64,000 bases of DNA from Lysobacter firmicutimachus (GTDB lineage Bacteria; Pseudomonadota; Gammaproteobacteria; Xanthomonadales; Xanthomonadaceae): positions 2,418,001 to 2,482,000 of the forward strand of contig NZ_JBANDL010000002.1 in assembly GCF_037027445.1 (NCBI RefSeq), in the 5' to 3' direction. A program made the translations under genes and the position numbers. The notes beneath the pieces are model-generated. The model did no database searches. It was given only the letters and a program-made list of their open reading frames with translations, and was not told the DNA's origin. Shown here piece after piece: positions 37,467 to 50,154 of this stretch. How positions within the stretch are numbered: the first letter of the stretch is position 1; every line of letters starts with the position of its first letter.

Positions 37467-37606
37467 GGGGATTCGGGATGGGGGATTCGGGATTGGCCAA
37501 AGCCGGTCCCGCCCGCTCCCGGAATCCCTGCTCCAGGGGATTCGGGATCGGGGATTGGGGATTGGCCAACGCCGACCCCGCCCGCTCCCGGAATCCCTGC
37601 TTCGAA
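37467..37606. repeat. two tandem imperfect 70-bp repeats, GGGATTCGGGAT type
   Basis: The prfB-lysS gap contains two consecutive units of 70 bp beginning at 37467 and 37537. Each starts with GGGATTCGGGAT-like text, continues with GGATTGGCCAA and ends in CCGCTCCCGGAATCCCTGCT. The GATTCGGGATT core also occurs at 60343 and as an inverted run at 37607-37632, so it is a dispersed intergenic element of the genome. Confidence 0.85.
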
Positions 37607-37640
37607 TCCCCAATCCCGAATCCCGAATCCCAAAACCGCA

Positions 37641-39155
<1,515 letters not shown>

Positions 39156-39210
39156 GTCTCGCCCGGGTTCGCGAACGGGCGCCCGCCGCCCAACGCGACC
39201 GGCGCCCGCG

Positions 39211-39238
39211 AACGGCCAGCATCCGCTGGCCGTTTTCG
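39211..39238 (+). terminator. rho-independent terminator after lysS
   Basis: A 10-bp perfect stem AACGGCCAGC / GCTGGCCGTT with a 4-nt loop (ATCC) is followed by a short T-run (TTTTCGTT). It isolates prfB-lysS from rpfG. Confidence 0.8.
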
Positions 39239-39360
39239 TTATGGGGCTGCGTAGAAACCGTGATGAACCGCGCGCATTGCTGCGGCGGACGGCGGTCCGC
39301 AGATTTGCGACGGGCTATGTGTGGAAGTGTTCTAGGTTTGCCACTTGGGACCTTAGACGG

Positions 39361-39389
39361 CTGTCACGGGCATCGCGGCGGGGTATGCT
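39361..39389 (+). promoter_or_regulatory. possible promoter of rpfG-rpfC
   Basis: CTGTCA (39361-39366), a 17-bp spacer and TATGCT (39384-39389) form a plausible sigma-70 type promoter 46 bp before the rpfG GTG. Each box matches four of six consensus bases; confirmation would need transcript ends. Confidence 0.4.
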
Positions 39390-39434
39390 CGCGGATCGGC
39401 CGCCACAGGGGGCGGCCTTACTACGGATACCGGT

Positions 39435-40493
39435 GTGAACGTCGTTATCGTCGATGACCAAACGTCCGCGCGGACCATGCTGCGCCACATCATCGAGGAC
39501 ATAGCGCCCGAGCTGTCGGTGCACGATTTCGGCGAACCCGAGGCCGCGCTCGCCTGGTGCGAAACGCATCAGCCCGACCTGTTGCTGCTCGATTACCGCA
39601 TGCCGGGCATCGACGGCCTGGAGTTCGCGCGCCGCTTCCGCCGCCTGCCGATGCATCGCGACATTCCGATCATCCTGGTCACCGTGGTCGGCGACGAACC
39701 GGTGCGCCAGGCCGCGCTGGAAGCCGGCGTGATCGACTTCCTGGTCAAGCCGGTGCGTCCGCGCGAACTGCGCGCACGTTGCCGCAACCTGCTGCAGCTG
39801 CGCCAGCAGTCGGAGAACGTCAAGCAGCGTGCGCTGTCGCTGGAACAGCGCCTGCTGTCGAGCATGCACGAGGTCGAAGAGCGCGAGCGCGAAACCTTGT
39901 CGCGGCTGGCGCGCGCGATCGAGTACCGCGACGCCGGCACCAGCGCCTACCTGGAGCGCATGTCGCACATCGCCGGACTGATCGCCGAACAGCTGGGCAT
40001 GTTCGAAGACGAGATCCGGGTGATCGAGATGGCCGCGCCGCTGCACGACATCGGCAAGATCGCCATTCCCGACTCGGTGCTGATGAAGCCCGGCCCGCTG
40101 ACCGAGGAGGAGACGGCGGTCATGCGCCGCCACCCCAAGATCGGCTACGAACTGCTCAGCGGCAGCCAGAACCGCTTCATCCAGGCCGGGGCCCTGATCG
40201 CCCTGCGCCATCACGAGCGCTACGATGGCAGCGGCTATCCCGACGGCCTGGTCGGGGAGCAGATCCCGCTGGAGGCGCGGATCGTGGCGGTCGCCGACGT
40301 GTTCGACGCCCTGATTTCGCCCCGCCCCTATAAGAAAGCCTGGGACGTGGAAGAGGCTTTGGAGTATATGTACGCCCAGCGGGGCCGCCTGTTCGACCCG
40401 CGGTGCGTGGACGCGCTGATCCGCAGCCGCGCCCGTCTCGACGAAATTTGCGACAGATACTCCGCCAGTTTTCCTCGTCCCGGCTTGGAGTAG
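39435..40493 (+). CDS. rpfG: DSF response regulator RpfG, HD-GYP cyclic-di-GMP phosphodiesterase
   Basis: The 352-residue protein has a receiver domain with the phospho-acceptor Asp at residue 53 (LLLLDYRMPG), then an HD-GYP domain with LHDIGKIAIPD (His204-Asp205) and HHERYDGSGYP (GYP at 267-269). In Xanthomonas RpfG receives phosphate from RpfC when DSF is present and then degrades cyclic di-GMP, switching on extracellular enzymes and dispersal. All motifs needed for phosphodiesterase activity are intact. The start is GTG (VNVVIVDD). rpfC follows after 3 bp, so the pair is co-transcribed; no rpfH lies between them. Confidence 0.96.
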   Translation: MNVVIVDDQTSARTMLRHIIEDIAPELSVHDFGEPEAALAWCETHQPDLLLLDYRMPGIDGLEFARRFRRLPMHRDIPIILVTVVGDEPVRQAALEAGVIDFLVKPVRPRELRARCRNLLQLRQQSENVKQRALSLEQRLLSSMHEVEERERETLSRLARAIEYRDAGTSAYLERMSHIAGLIAEQLGMFEDEIRVIEMAAPLHDIGKIAIPDSVLMKPGPLTEEETAVMRRHPKIGYELLSGSQNRFIQAGALIALRHHERYDGSGYPDGLVGEQIPLEARIVAVADVFDALISPRPYKKAWDVEEALEYMYAQRGRLFDPRCVDALIRSRARLDEICDRYSASFPRPGLE

Positions 40494-40496
40494 CCG

Positions 40497-42668
40497 ATGG
40501 CTTCCATCCTGCGCTTGCTGAAAGAGCGCCTATCCAACCGCCCGGACAGCGAGCACGGGCAGGCCCTGGTGCGTCTGATCATCGCCTGCCTGATCGTGGC
40601 CTATCTGCTCGGGCTGCAGGCCTTCGAGCAGGACAGCCGGGCGACCCAGACCATGCTCTGGGTGATGTCCGCCGAATCGCTGGTGGGGCTGGGGCTGTTG
40701 GCCGGGATCGTGCGCTGGCCCGGGGTCTCGCACCTGCGGCGCTGGATCGGCATGATCGCCGACTACTCGACCCTGGCGGCGCTGATGTCGCTGGACGCGC
40801 CCTCGCTGGCGCCGCTGTACGTGATCGTCCTGTGGGTCACCATCGGCAACGGCCTGCGCTACGGCACCCGTTATCTGTACACCTCCGCCTCGCTGGCAGG
40901 CGCTTCGTTCCTGGCGGTGATCCTGGCCAATCCGTACTGGCGCGACCAGCCCTATTTGAGCGCCGGCCTGTGGCTGGGTTTGGTGGCGATTCCGGCCTAT
41001 CTGTCCTCGCTGCTGCGCAGCCTGCAGAAGGCCACCGAGGACGCGCGCCGGGCCAACGAGGCCAAGAGCCGCTTCCTGGCCAACATGAGCCACGAACTTC
41101 GCACGCCGCTGAACGGCATCATCGGCATGGCCGAGCTCATGCACGGCACCCGCCTGGCGCCGGAGCAGCGCGAGTACGCCGACGTCATCCATACCTCGGC
41201 GCAATCGCTGTTGCTGCTGGTCAACGACGTGCTCGACATCTCGGCGATCGAGGCCGGCAAGCTGCAGCGCCGCGACGTCGACTTCAACCTGCAGGAGGTG
41301 ATGAAGCGCCTGCAGAAGATGCTGCAGCCGCTGGCCGCGGCCAAGGGCCTGACCCTCAAGATCGACGTCGAGCAGGACGTGCCGCTGCGCTTGAACGGCG
41401 ACAGCGCGCTATTGACTCAGGTGCTGCTGAACCTGCTGCACAACGCAGTCAAGTTCACCGAGAAGGGCGGCGTGTCGCTGGTGACCCGGATCGCCGACGG
41501 CGGCGCGCCGGCGCCGCTGCCCGGCGGCGGTCGCCAGGCGCGCTTGCGCTTCTCGGTCCGCGACACCGGCATCGGCATTCCCAGCGCGGACCAGGAGCGG
41601 ATCTTCCAGGCCTTCGAGCAGGTCGACAACGGCCCGACCCGGCGCTTCGGCGGCACCGGTCTGGGCACCACCATCGCCAAGACCCTGACCCAGTTGCTCG
41701 GCGGCCAGATCGGCCTGGAAGGCAATCCGGGCGGCGGCAGCCACTTCTGGATCGAACTGCCGCTGCGGCTGGAGGAGGCCGCGCCGCAGACCCACGAGGC
41801 CGAGCCGCAGGAAAGCGGCAAGGTGGTCTCGTTCGAAGACCCGTTCATCCGCCACAAGACCCGGGTGCGCGGCCTCAAGGTGCTGATCGCCGACGACCAG
41901 TCGGCCAACCGCACCGTGCTGACCCGCATCCTCGAACGCGCCGGCCACCGCGTGCAGGCGGTCAACGACGGCGAGGAGGCGCTGGACCAGCTCGAGACCG
42001 GCCAGTTCGAACTGGCCATCCTGGACATGCACATGCCCGGCCTGAGCGGCCTGGACGTGATCCGCCAGCTGCGCTTCATGCAGGCCGGCAACAGCCGCCG
42101 CACCCCGACCATCATCCTCAGCGCCGACGCCACCTTGCAGGCTTCGGAAGCGGCCAGCGAAGCCGGCGCCATGGCCTTCCTGACCAAGCCGATCGTGGTC
42201 GGGCGCCTGCTGGAAACCATCGCCGACGTGGTCGACACCCAGCGTCTGCCGGCGGTGCGCGCGATCAGTGACGTCAGCCGTCCGCTGACCAATCCGGCGG
42301 TGCTCGCCGAGCTGGCGGAAATGGGATTGGGCGATCAGTTCCTGCGCGACTTCGTCGAGCAATGCCTCAAGGACGCCGCGGCCTGTCAGACCAATCTCGC
42401 TGCGGCCGGCCTGGCCCAGCAGTGGGACGAATTCCGCGAGGTCGCGCATGCCTACAAGGGCGTGTGCGAAAACCTGGGTGCGCACTCCATCGCCGAACGC
42501 TGCTCGCAGATCATGCGGGCCGGCGACGATGCGCTGGCGCGCGAACACGGCAAACTCGTCAGCGAACTCGCCGGTCAGCTGGCGGCGGTCGCCGACCTCA
42601 GCCGTCAGGAAGTCGCGCGCCTCAGCCGGGGCGGCGGGCGCAGCAAGGACGTCCCCGACGTATCGTGA
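40497..42668 (+). CDS. rpfC: DSF sensor hybrid histidine kinase RpfC
   Basis: The 723-residue inner-membrane sensor has about five hydrophobic segments in residues 25-172, a dimerisation domain with His199 in [12 protein letters not shown], an ATPase domain ([20 protein letters not shown]), a receiver with Asp510 in [10 protein letters not shown] and an HPt domain with His651 in [12 protein letters not shown]. This is the full four-step phosphorelay of RpfC. In Xanthomonas RpfC also binds and restrains RpfF when DSF is scarce. It overlaps neither neighbour and is convergent with rpfF across 51 bp. Confidence 0.96.
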   Translation: MASILRLLKERLSNRPDSEHGQALVRLIIACLIVAYLLGLQAFEQDSRATQTMLWVMSAESLVGLGLLAGIVRWPGVSHLRRWIGMIADYSTLAALMSLDAPSLAPLYVIVLWVTIGNGLRYGTRYLYTSASLAGASFLAVILANPYWRDQPYLSAGLWLGLVAIPAYLSSLLRSLQKATEDARRANEAKSRFLANMSHELRTPLNGIIGMAELMHGTRLAPEQREYADVIHTSAQSLLLLVNDVLDISAIEAGKLQRRDVDFNLQEVMKRLQKMLQPLAAAKGLTLKIDVEQDVPLRLNGDSALLTQVLLNLLHNAVKFTEKGGVSLVTRIADGGAPAPLPGGGRQARLRFSVRDTGIGIPSADQERIFQAFEQVDNGPTRRFGGTGLGTTIAKTLTQLLGGQIGLEGNPGGGSHFWIELPLRLEEAAPQTHEAEPQESGKVVSFEDPFIRHKTRVRGLKVLIADDQSANRTVLTRILERAGHRVQAVNDGEEALDQLETGQFELAILDMHMPGLSGLDVIRQLRFMQAGNSRRTPTIILSADATLQASEAASEAGAMAFLTKPIVVGRLLETIADVVDTQRLPAVRAISDVSRPLTNPAVLAELAEMGLGDQFLRDFVEQCLKDAAACQTNLAAAGLAQQWDEFREVAHAYKGVCENLGAHSIAERCSQIMRAGDDALAREHGKLVSELAGQLAAVADLSRQEVARLSRGGGRSKDVPDVS

Positions 42669-42676
42669 CGTTGCAT

Positions 42677-42701
42677 CCTGCCACGCAGGACGCGTGGCAG
42701 G
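42677..42701. terminator. hairpin between the convergent rpfC and rpfF genes
   Basis: A perfect 10-bp stem CCTGCCACGC / GCGTGGCAGG with a 5-nt loop lies midway between the two stop codons. It lacks a T-run on either strand, so it is a weak candidate for a bidirectional terminator. Confidence 0.45.
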
Positions 42702-42719
42702 CTCCCCCCTGCAAGACGA

Positions 42720-43655
42720 TCATGCCAGCGCCAGATTCAGCGCGGCCGAGCCGGCCCGGCGCTGCTGCGCGCGCACCAGACGGTCCATGGTCTTGAGCCC
42801 GCGGTCGCTGAGGCGCATGGCGGCGTCGACCCATTCGGTGGTGACCGACAGCAGCTCCTCGAGGCTGACCGGACGGCAGGCCTGGCGCACGGTGTTCATC
42901 GCCCGCAGCGCGTTGCCCATGCGCTGATTGCGCTTGATCGTGTCGTGCGCCGCCTGCAGGCCGCAGCCGCGCGGCACCACCTGGTCGACCACGCCCATGC
43001 GCAGCAGCTCTTCGACCGGATAGACGCGGGCGTTGAGCATCATGTGCTCGGCCTGGGCCGGCGAAACGCGCCGGGTCAGGAAGGTGTAGGCGCCCATGCC
43101 CGGGAACAGGTCGAACAGCACCTCCGGGAAGCCCATGCCGGTGCCGGCCTCGGCGATGATGGTGTGGCAGCACAGCGCCGCCTCGAAACCGCCGCCGAGC
43201 GCGTCGCCCTGGATCACCGCGATGCTGTGCACGCGGTCTTCGTGCAGCTGATAGAGATTGAACGCGACTTCGATGCACAGGCGCGCGTAATCGAGCAGGC
43301 GCTCGCGATCGTTTTCGCGGATCAGGCGCGAGAACAGGGCCAGGTCGCCGCCGAGATTGAACACATCGGCTTCCGAGCCGAGGACGAAATGGCGGATGCC
43401 GGCGCGCGGATCGGTGTCGGCGGCCAGTTCGCGGCGGATGCGTTCCTGCACCCGCTTCATGTCGTCGAGCAGGCGGATCGAGAAGCAGGGCGAATAGACC
43501 GCGTCCGCTCCATGGACGAGCTCGGGCTGGGCGTGCATGTAGCCCCAATCGACGCTGCCCGCGGCATCGGCCACATGACGGAACAGGCTGGCTTCGGCGG
43601 CCGGGAAACGGACGGAAGCGGCTTCGGCGATGGGGAAACGAGCGGAGATGGACAT
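42720..43655 (-). CDS. rpfF: DSF synthase RpfF (crotonase family)
   Basis: RpfF converts 3-hydroxyacyl-ACP to cis-2-unsaturated fatty-acid signals. The 311-residue protein has SDVFNLGGDLALF-like text (EADVFNLGGDLALFSRLI), the ALGGGFEAAL oxyanion region with Glu158, and FPEVLFDLFPGMGAY with Glu178. The two Glu residues correspond, with the same 20-residue spacing, to the catalytic pair of Xanthomonas RpfF. The N-terminus is about 17 residues longer than in Xanthomonas campestris. The open frame continues through rpfB, but the ATG at 43655 has AGGAG at 7 nt. A terminator separates it from rpfB, so rpfF should have its own promoter in the 197-bp gap or inside rpfB. Confidence 0.95.
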   Translation of the reverse strand: MSISARFPIAEAASVRFPAAEASLFRHVADAAGSVDWGYMHAQPELVHGADAVYSPCFSIRLLDDMKRVQERIRRELAADTDPRAGIRHFVLGSEADVFNLGGDLALFSRLIRENDRERLLDYARLCIEVAFNLYQLHEDRVHSIAVIQGDALGGGFEAALCCHTIIAEAGTGMGFPEVLFDLFPGMGAYTFLTRRVSPAQAEHMMLNARVYPVEELLRMGVVDQVVPRGCGLQAAHDTIKRNQRMGNALRAMNTVRQACRPVSLEELLSVTTEWVDAAMRLSDRGLKTMDRLVRAQQRRAGSAALNLALA

Positions 43656-43769
43656 GGCGGACTCCTGGAGGTCGGTGGCGGGAAAAAAGTCCCGCAATTC
43701 GATGCTACACCTCGTTCCTAGTGTGTTCAGACAAGCCCGAGTTCGCGTTTTGCCTGCGTTGGCGCGCAC

Positions 43770-43795
43770 AAAAAAGCCCCTGCCGGGCAGGGGCT
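43770..43795 (-). terminator. rho-independent terminator after rpfB
   Basis: On the minus strand AGCCCCTG pairs with CAGGGGCT around a 5-nt loop and is followed by six T residues (A-run at 43770-43775 on the plus strand). It lies 58 bp after the rpfB stop and before rpfF. Confidence 0.85.
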
Positions 43796-43852
43796 CCTGA
43801 ATGCGGCAATGGCCGGTCGTAGCGCGCGGCGCTGCGACCGGCTCACCCAAAC

Positions 43853-45529
43853 TCACGTCTTGGCGTTGTCGCGCAACTCGCGGCGCAGGATCTTGCCGAC
43901 GTTGGTCTTGGGCAGTTCGGTGCGGAACTCGACGTAGCGGGGGTGCTTGTAGCCGGTGAGGTTGGCGCGCGCGTGGGCCTTGACCTCGTCGGCGGTCAGC
44001 GCGGGGTCCTTCTTCACGATCACCACCTTCACCGCTTCGCCGGACTTCTCGTCCGGCACGCCGACGGCGGCCACTTCCAGCACTCCCGGCATCATCGCGA
44101 TCACGTCCTCGACTTCGTTCGGATACACGTTGAAGCCGGACACCAGGATCATGTCCTTCTTGCGGTCGACGATGTAGAAGAAGCCTTGCTCGTCCATGCG
44201 CGCCATGTCGCCGGTGTGCAGCCAGCCGTCGGCGTCGATGACTTGTGCGGTCTCTTCGGGCCGCTGCCAATAGCCCTTCATCACCTGCGGGCCCTTGATG
44301 CACAGTTCGCCGACTTCGCCGATCGGCAGCATGCGGCCTTCCTCGTCCTTGACGCAGGCGTCGGTGGAGGAGATCGGCAGGCCGATCGCGCCGTTGTACT
44401 CGGGCAGGTCCATCGGATTGATGCAGGCCGCGGGCGAGGTCTCGGTCAGACCGTAGGCCTCGACCAGGGTCACGCCGGTGACCTGCTTCCAGCGTTCGGC
44501 GACCGAGCGCTGCACCGCCATGCCGCCGCCCAGGGTCAGGTGCAGGCGCGAGAAATCCACCTGATCGAAACCGGGCGTGTTGAGCAGGCCGTTGAACAGC
44601 GTGTTGACCCCGGTGATCGCGGTGAACGGCGTGTTCTTGAGTTCCTTGACGAAGCCCGCCATGTCGCGCGGGTTGGTGATCATGTGGTTGAGTCCGCCGA
44701 ACTTCATGAACACCAGGCCGTTCGCGGTCAAGGCGAAGATGTGGTACAGCGGCAGCGCGGTGATGATGACTTCCTGGCCGTACTTGACGTTGGCCCCGAC
44801 CCAAGCCGCGGCTTGCTGCATGTTGGCGGCCAGGTTGCGGTGGGTCAGCATCGCCCCCTTGGCCAGGCCGGTGGTGCCGCCGGTGTACTGCAGGAAGGCG
44901 ATGTCGTCGGGCGAGATCTCCACCTCGGGCAGCTTGTGCATCTGGCCCAGGGTGAGGGTGTCGCGGAAGCGCACGGCGCCGGGGATGTCGTAGTCCGGCA
45001 CCATCTTCTTCACGTACTTCAGCACGAAGTTCATGATCGGGCCCTTGAGCCCGCCGATCATGTCGCCCAAGCCGGTGGTGATGACCTGCTTGACCTGGGT
45101 GTCGGCGACGACTTCGGCCACGGTCTTGCCGAAGTTGTCGAGCACCAAGATCACCGACGCGCCGGAATCCACGAGCTGGTGCTTGAGCTCGCGCGGGGTG
45201 TACATCGGATTGGTGTTGACCACGCTCAGGCCGGCGCGCAGCACGCCGAAGGTGGCGATCGGATACTGCAGGCAATTGGGCATCATGATCGCAACGCGAT
45301 CGCCCTTCTTGAGCTTGAGCTCGCCGAGCAGGTAAGCGGCGAACTGGGCGCTGAGCCGGTCGATGTCGCCGTAGGTGAGGACCTTGCCGAAATTCGAGAA
45401 GGCCGGGCGATCGCGGTATTTGTCGATCGCGTTCTGCAGCACCGAGACCACCGACGGGAATTCGTCGACGTCGATCTGTGCGGGCACGCCTTGCGGATAC
45501 TGGGCAAGCCAAGGACGTTCCAAACTCAT
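43853..45529 (-). CDS. rpfB: long-chain fatty acyl-CoA ligase RpfB (FadD family)
   Basis: The 558-residue AMP-forming ligase shows LQYTGGTTGLAKGAML (ATP-binding P-loop), EAYGLTETSP, the WLHTGDMARMDEQG segment and the catalytic Lys region near the C-terminus in PKTNVGKILRREL. In Xanthomonas RpfB is a FadD-like ligase involved in turnover of DSF family signals and fatty acids. Assignment as RpfB rather than plain FadD rests on its position upstream of rpfF in the rpf cluster. AGAGGGG precedes the ATG by about 7 nt. Confidence 0.93.
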   Translation of the reverse strand: MSLERPWLAQYPQGVPAQIDVDEFPSVVSVLQNAIDKYRDRPAFSNFGKVLTYGDIDRLSAQFAAYLLGELKLKKGDRVAIMMPNCLQYPIATFGVLRAGLSVVNTNPMYTPRELKHQLVDSGASVILVLDNFGKTVAEVVADTQVKQVITTGLGDMIGGLKGPIMNFVLKYVKKMVPDYDIPGAVRFRDTLTLGQMHKLPEVEISPDDIAFLQYTGGTTGLAKGAMLTHRNLAANMQQAAAWVGANVKYGQEVIITALPLYHIFALTANGLVFMKFGGLNHMITNPRDMAGFVKELKNTPFTAITGVNTLFNGLLNTPGFDQVDFSRLHLTLGGGMAVQRSVAERWKQVTGVTLVEAYGLTETSPAACINPMDLPEYNGAIGLPISSTDACVKDEEGRMLPIGEVGELCIKGPQVMKGYWQRPEETAQVIDADGWLHTGDMARMDEQGFFYIVDRKKDMILVSGFNVYPNEVEDVIAMMPGVLEVAAVGVPDEKSGEAVKVVIVKKDPALTADEVKAHARANLTGYKHPRYVEFRTELPKTNVGKILRRELRDNAKT

Positions 45530-45747
45530 CGCGATCCCCTCTTTAATCGCTTAGATATCGGCGCAGGCGGCTGTGTGCGCCGCCGTACGGTGTTTGATCG
45601 ATTGGAGCATAGGCTCTACCCACTGGCAAGGAGGCGGCGCAGCGTTCGCGCAGGCGTTGTCGGCAGCGGCGCGGACCTGTCAGGATCGCAGTCGGACACG
45701 GCCAATTGAACGGTCGTGCGATTTTCCGCCACCGGTGTTTTTCCGCC

Positions 45748-46257
45748 ATGCGCAGCGTGCTAGCGACCTTCCCGATCCCGACGGTCCGGACCGCTCCCGG
45801 CCCCGATTCGCCGCGCCCGGCGCGCGGCGGCCGCGGCTGGGCATGGGGCGCGCTGCTTGCGCTGGGCTTGGCCGGCTGCGCCGAACGGCCGGCACCGGAA
45901 CAACGCCTGCGCGCTTCGATGGAGCAGTTGCAGGCGGCGATCGATGCCCGCGATGCGGCCGCGATCGAGGCCCAACTGGCCGAGGATTTCATCGGTCCGG
46001 AAGGCATGGACCGGGCCGGCGCGCGGCGCCTGGCGGTGGCCAGTTTCCTGCGTTATCGCTCGGTCTGGGTCAAGCTCGGCAAGGTCGACATCGCGCTGCA
46101 GGATGGCCACGCACGCGTGCGTTTCGAGGCCGCGCTCGGCGGCGGGGCGGGGCAGCCCTTGCCCGAAGCGGCGCAGTGGTATTCGGTGCAGACCGGTTGG
46201 CGCGACCAAGACGGCCAGTGGCGCATGACCTCGGCGCAATGGCAGCCGCGGCTGTGA
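45748..46257 (+). CDS. putative lipoprotein with NTF2-like fold
   Basis: The predicted 169-residue protein begins with a long Pro/Arg-rich N-terminus, a hydrophobic stretch WGALLALGLAG and a lipobox LAGC, so it is probably lipidated. The rest, with LRASMEQLQAAIDARDAAAIEAQLAEDFIGPEGMDRAGARR and a YSVQTGWRDQDGQWRMTSAQW ending, is typical of SnoaL/NTF2-like domains. Its function is not known. An alternative start at 45706 would add 14 residues. It is divergent from rpfB; its upstream region overlaps the rpfB promoter area. Confidence 0.75.
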   Translation: MRSVLATFPIPTVRTAPGPDSPRPARGGRGWAWGALLALGLAGCAERPAPEQRLRASMEQLQAAIDARDAAAIEAQLAEDFIGPEGMDRAGARRLAVASFLRYRSVWVKLGKVDIALQDGHARVRFEAALGGGAGQPLPEAAQWYSVQTGWRDQDGQWRMTSAQWQPRL

Positions 46258-46479
46258 CCGCGATCGGGGGCGGCGGCGCGCCCTGGGCGTGTGAGATCGC
46301 CTTCGGCGGTTCTGCGCGTATGCAAAAGACGATCGCCTGTCGGAGGGCTTCGGACGCGGCCGGGCGGGGCCGCATCTGGGTGCGCGGGTCCGTCCCAGGC
46401 GGGGCCAAACCGGCGTGGGTGGGTCGCGACTTGCGGCGCTTCTGCCTCGGGGGCGGTTTCGAGCGGCGCCGCCGCTGCA

Positions 46480-46577
46480 TCCCGCTTGCGGGAGAAGGTG
46501 CTCCGAAGGGGCGGATGAGGGCACGCGGGCCGTCGAGGCCCTCACCCTAGCCCCTCTCTCACAAGCGGGAGAAGGGA
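46480..46577. repeat. dispersed intergenic repeat with GCTTGCGGGAGAAGG ... CAAGCGGGAGAAGG ends
   Basis: This ~100-bp element starts with CCGCTTGCGGGAGAAGGTGC, continues with GGGGCGGATGAGGGC and ends with CCCTCACCCTAGCCCCTCTCTCACAAGCGGGAGAAGGGA. Elements of this form are common between genes in Xanthomonadaceae. The ends are partly inverted repeats of each other. Nothing else in 46258-46590 looks functional. Confidence 0.65.
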
Positions 46578-47004
46578 ACGCGACTCACCCGCCCCGTCCG
46601 GAGCCTGTCAGGCGGTCTTTTTCGCCGCCAACTGGCGCAGCACGTAATGCAGGATGCCGCCGTGGCGGGGGCTTCCGCTCCGTCCGGAGCCTGTCAGGCG
46701 GCCTTTTTCGCCGCCAACTGGCGCAGCACGTAATGCAGGATGCCGCCGTGGCGGGTGAGGGCGGGCCGTTTGCGCGGCATTGCCGCGCGGCCCGAGCGAA
46801 CGCCCGCCGCGTTGCGGCGGGCGGGGGCTTCCGCTCCGTCCGGAGCCTGTCAGGCGGCCTTTTTCGCCGCCAACTGGCGCAGCACGTAATGCAGGATGCC
46901 GCCGTGGCGGGTGAGGGCGGGCCGTTTGCGCGGCATTGCCGCGCGGCCCGAGCGAACGCCCGCCGCGTTGCGGCGGGCGGGGCTTCCGCTCCGTCCGGAG
47001 CCTG

Positions 47005-49773
<2,769 letters not shown>

Positions 49774-50154
49774 GTCGTTGGAGCTCCTTGATGCGGCTGG
49801 CGTGCGTGAGGCACGGCACGGTGGCTGGCTTAGCGCCGATCGACCGTGCGGTCGGGCGTGGCGCCGATTATCGCTTTATCGGGTTCAGGTAGCGTGCAGA
49901 CAATGGTCTAAGCGGGCTACAGCGTTCCGCCGCAAGCGTATGGACGGATCGCGCAAAGCCTTGCCCGGCGGGGCCGGGCGCCGCCCTCGCCGCGTTGCCC
50001 GAAGGCGCCTTTGAAGGCAAAATACGCGGTCGAGGCCGAGCCCCTGGCGGGCGCCTGAGGCCTCGCCCCCAAGCCGCCACGCAATCCGCCCGGTCCGCCG
50101 AGCGGACCACGCAACGGTACGGCGTCTTTCCGCTCCACTCCGACGGGACTCTCC
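49774..50154. promoter_or_regulatory. divergent acnA/acnB promoter region
   Basis: This 381-bp gap between divergent genes must hold both promoters. It contains a less G+C-rich patch at about 49869-49921 (ATTATCGCTTTATCGGGTTCAG) but I could not assign promoter boxes with confidence. No gene is supported. Confidence 0.4.

Noticed and set aside
46480..47004. CRISPR array
   Set aside because: Repeats have unequal spacing, spacers are repeats themselves and the unit is the acnA coding end; no cas genes.
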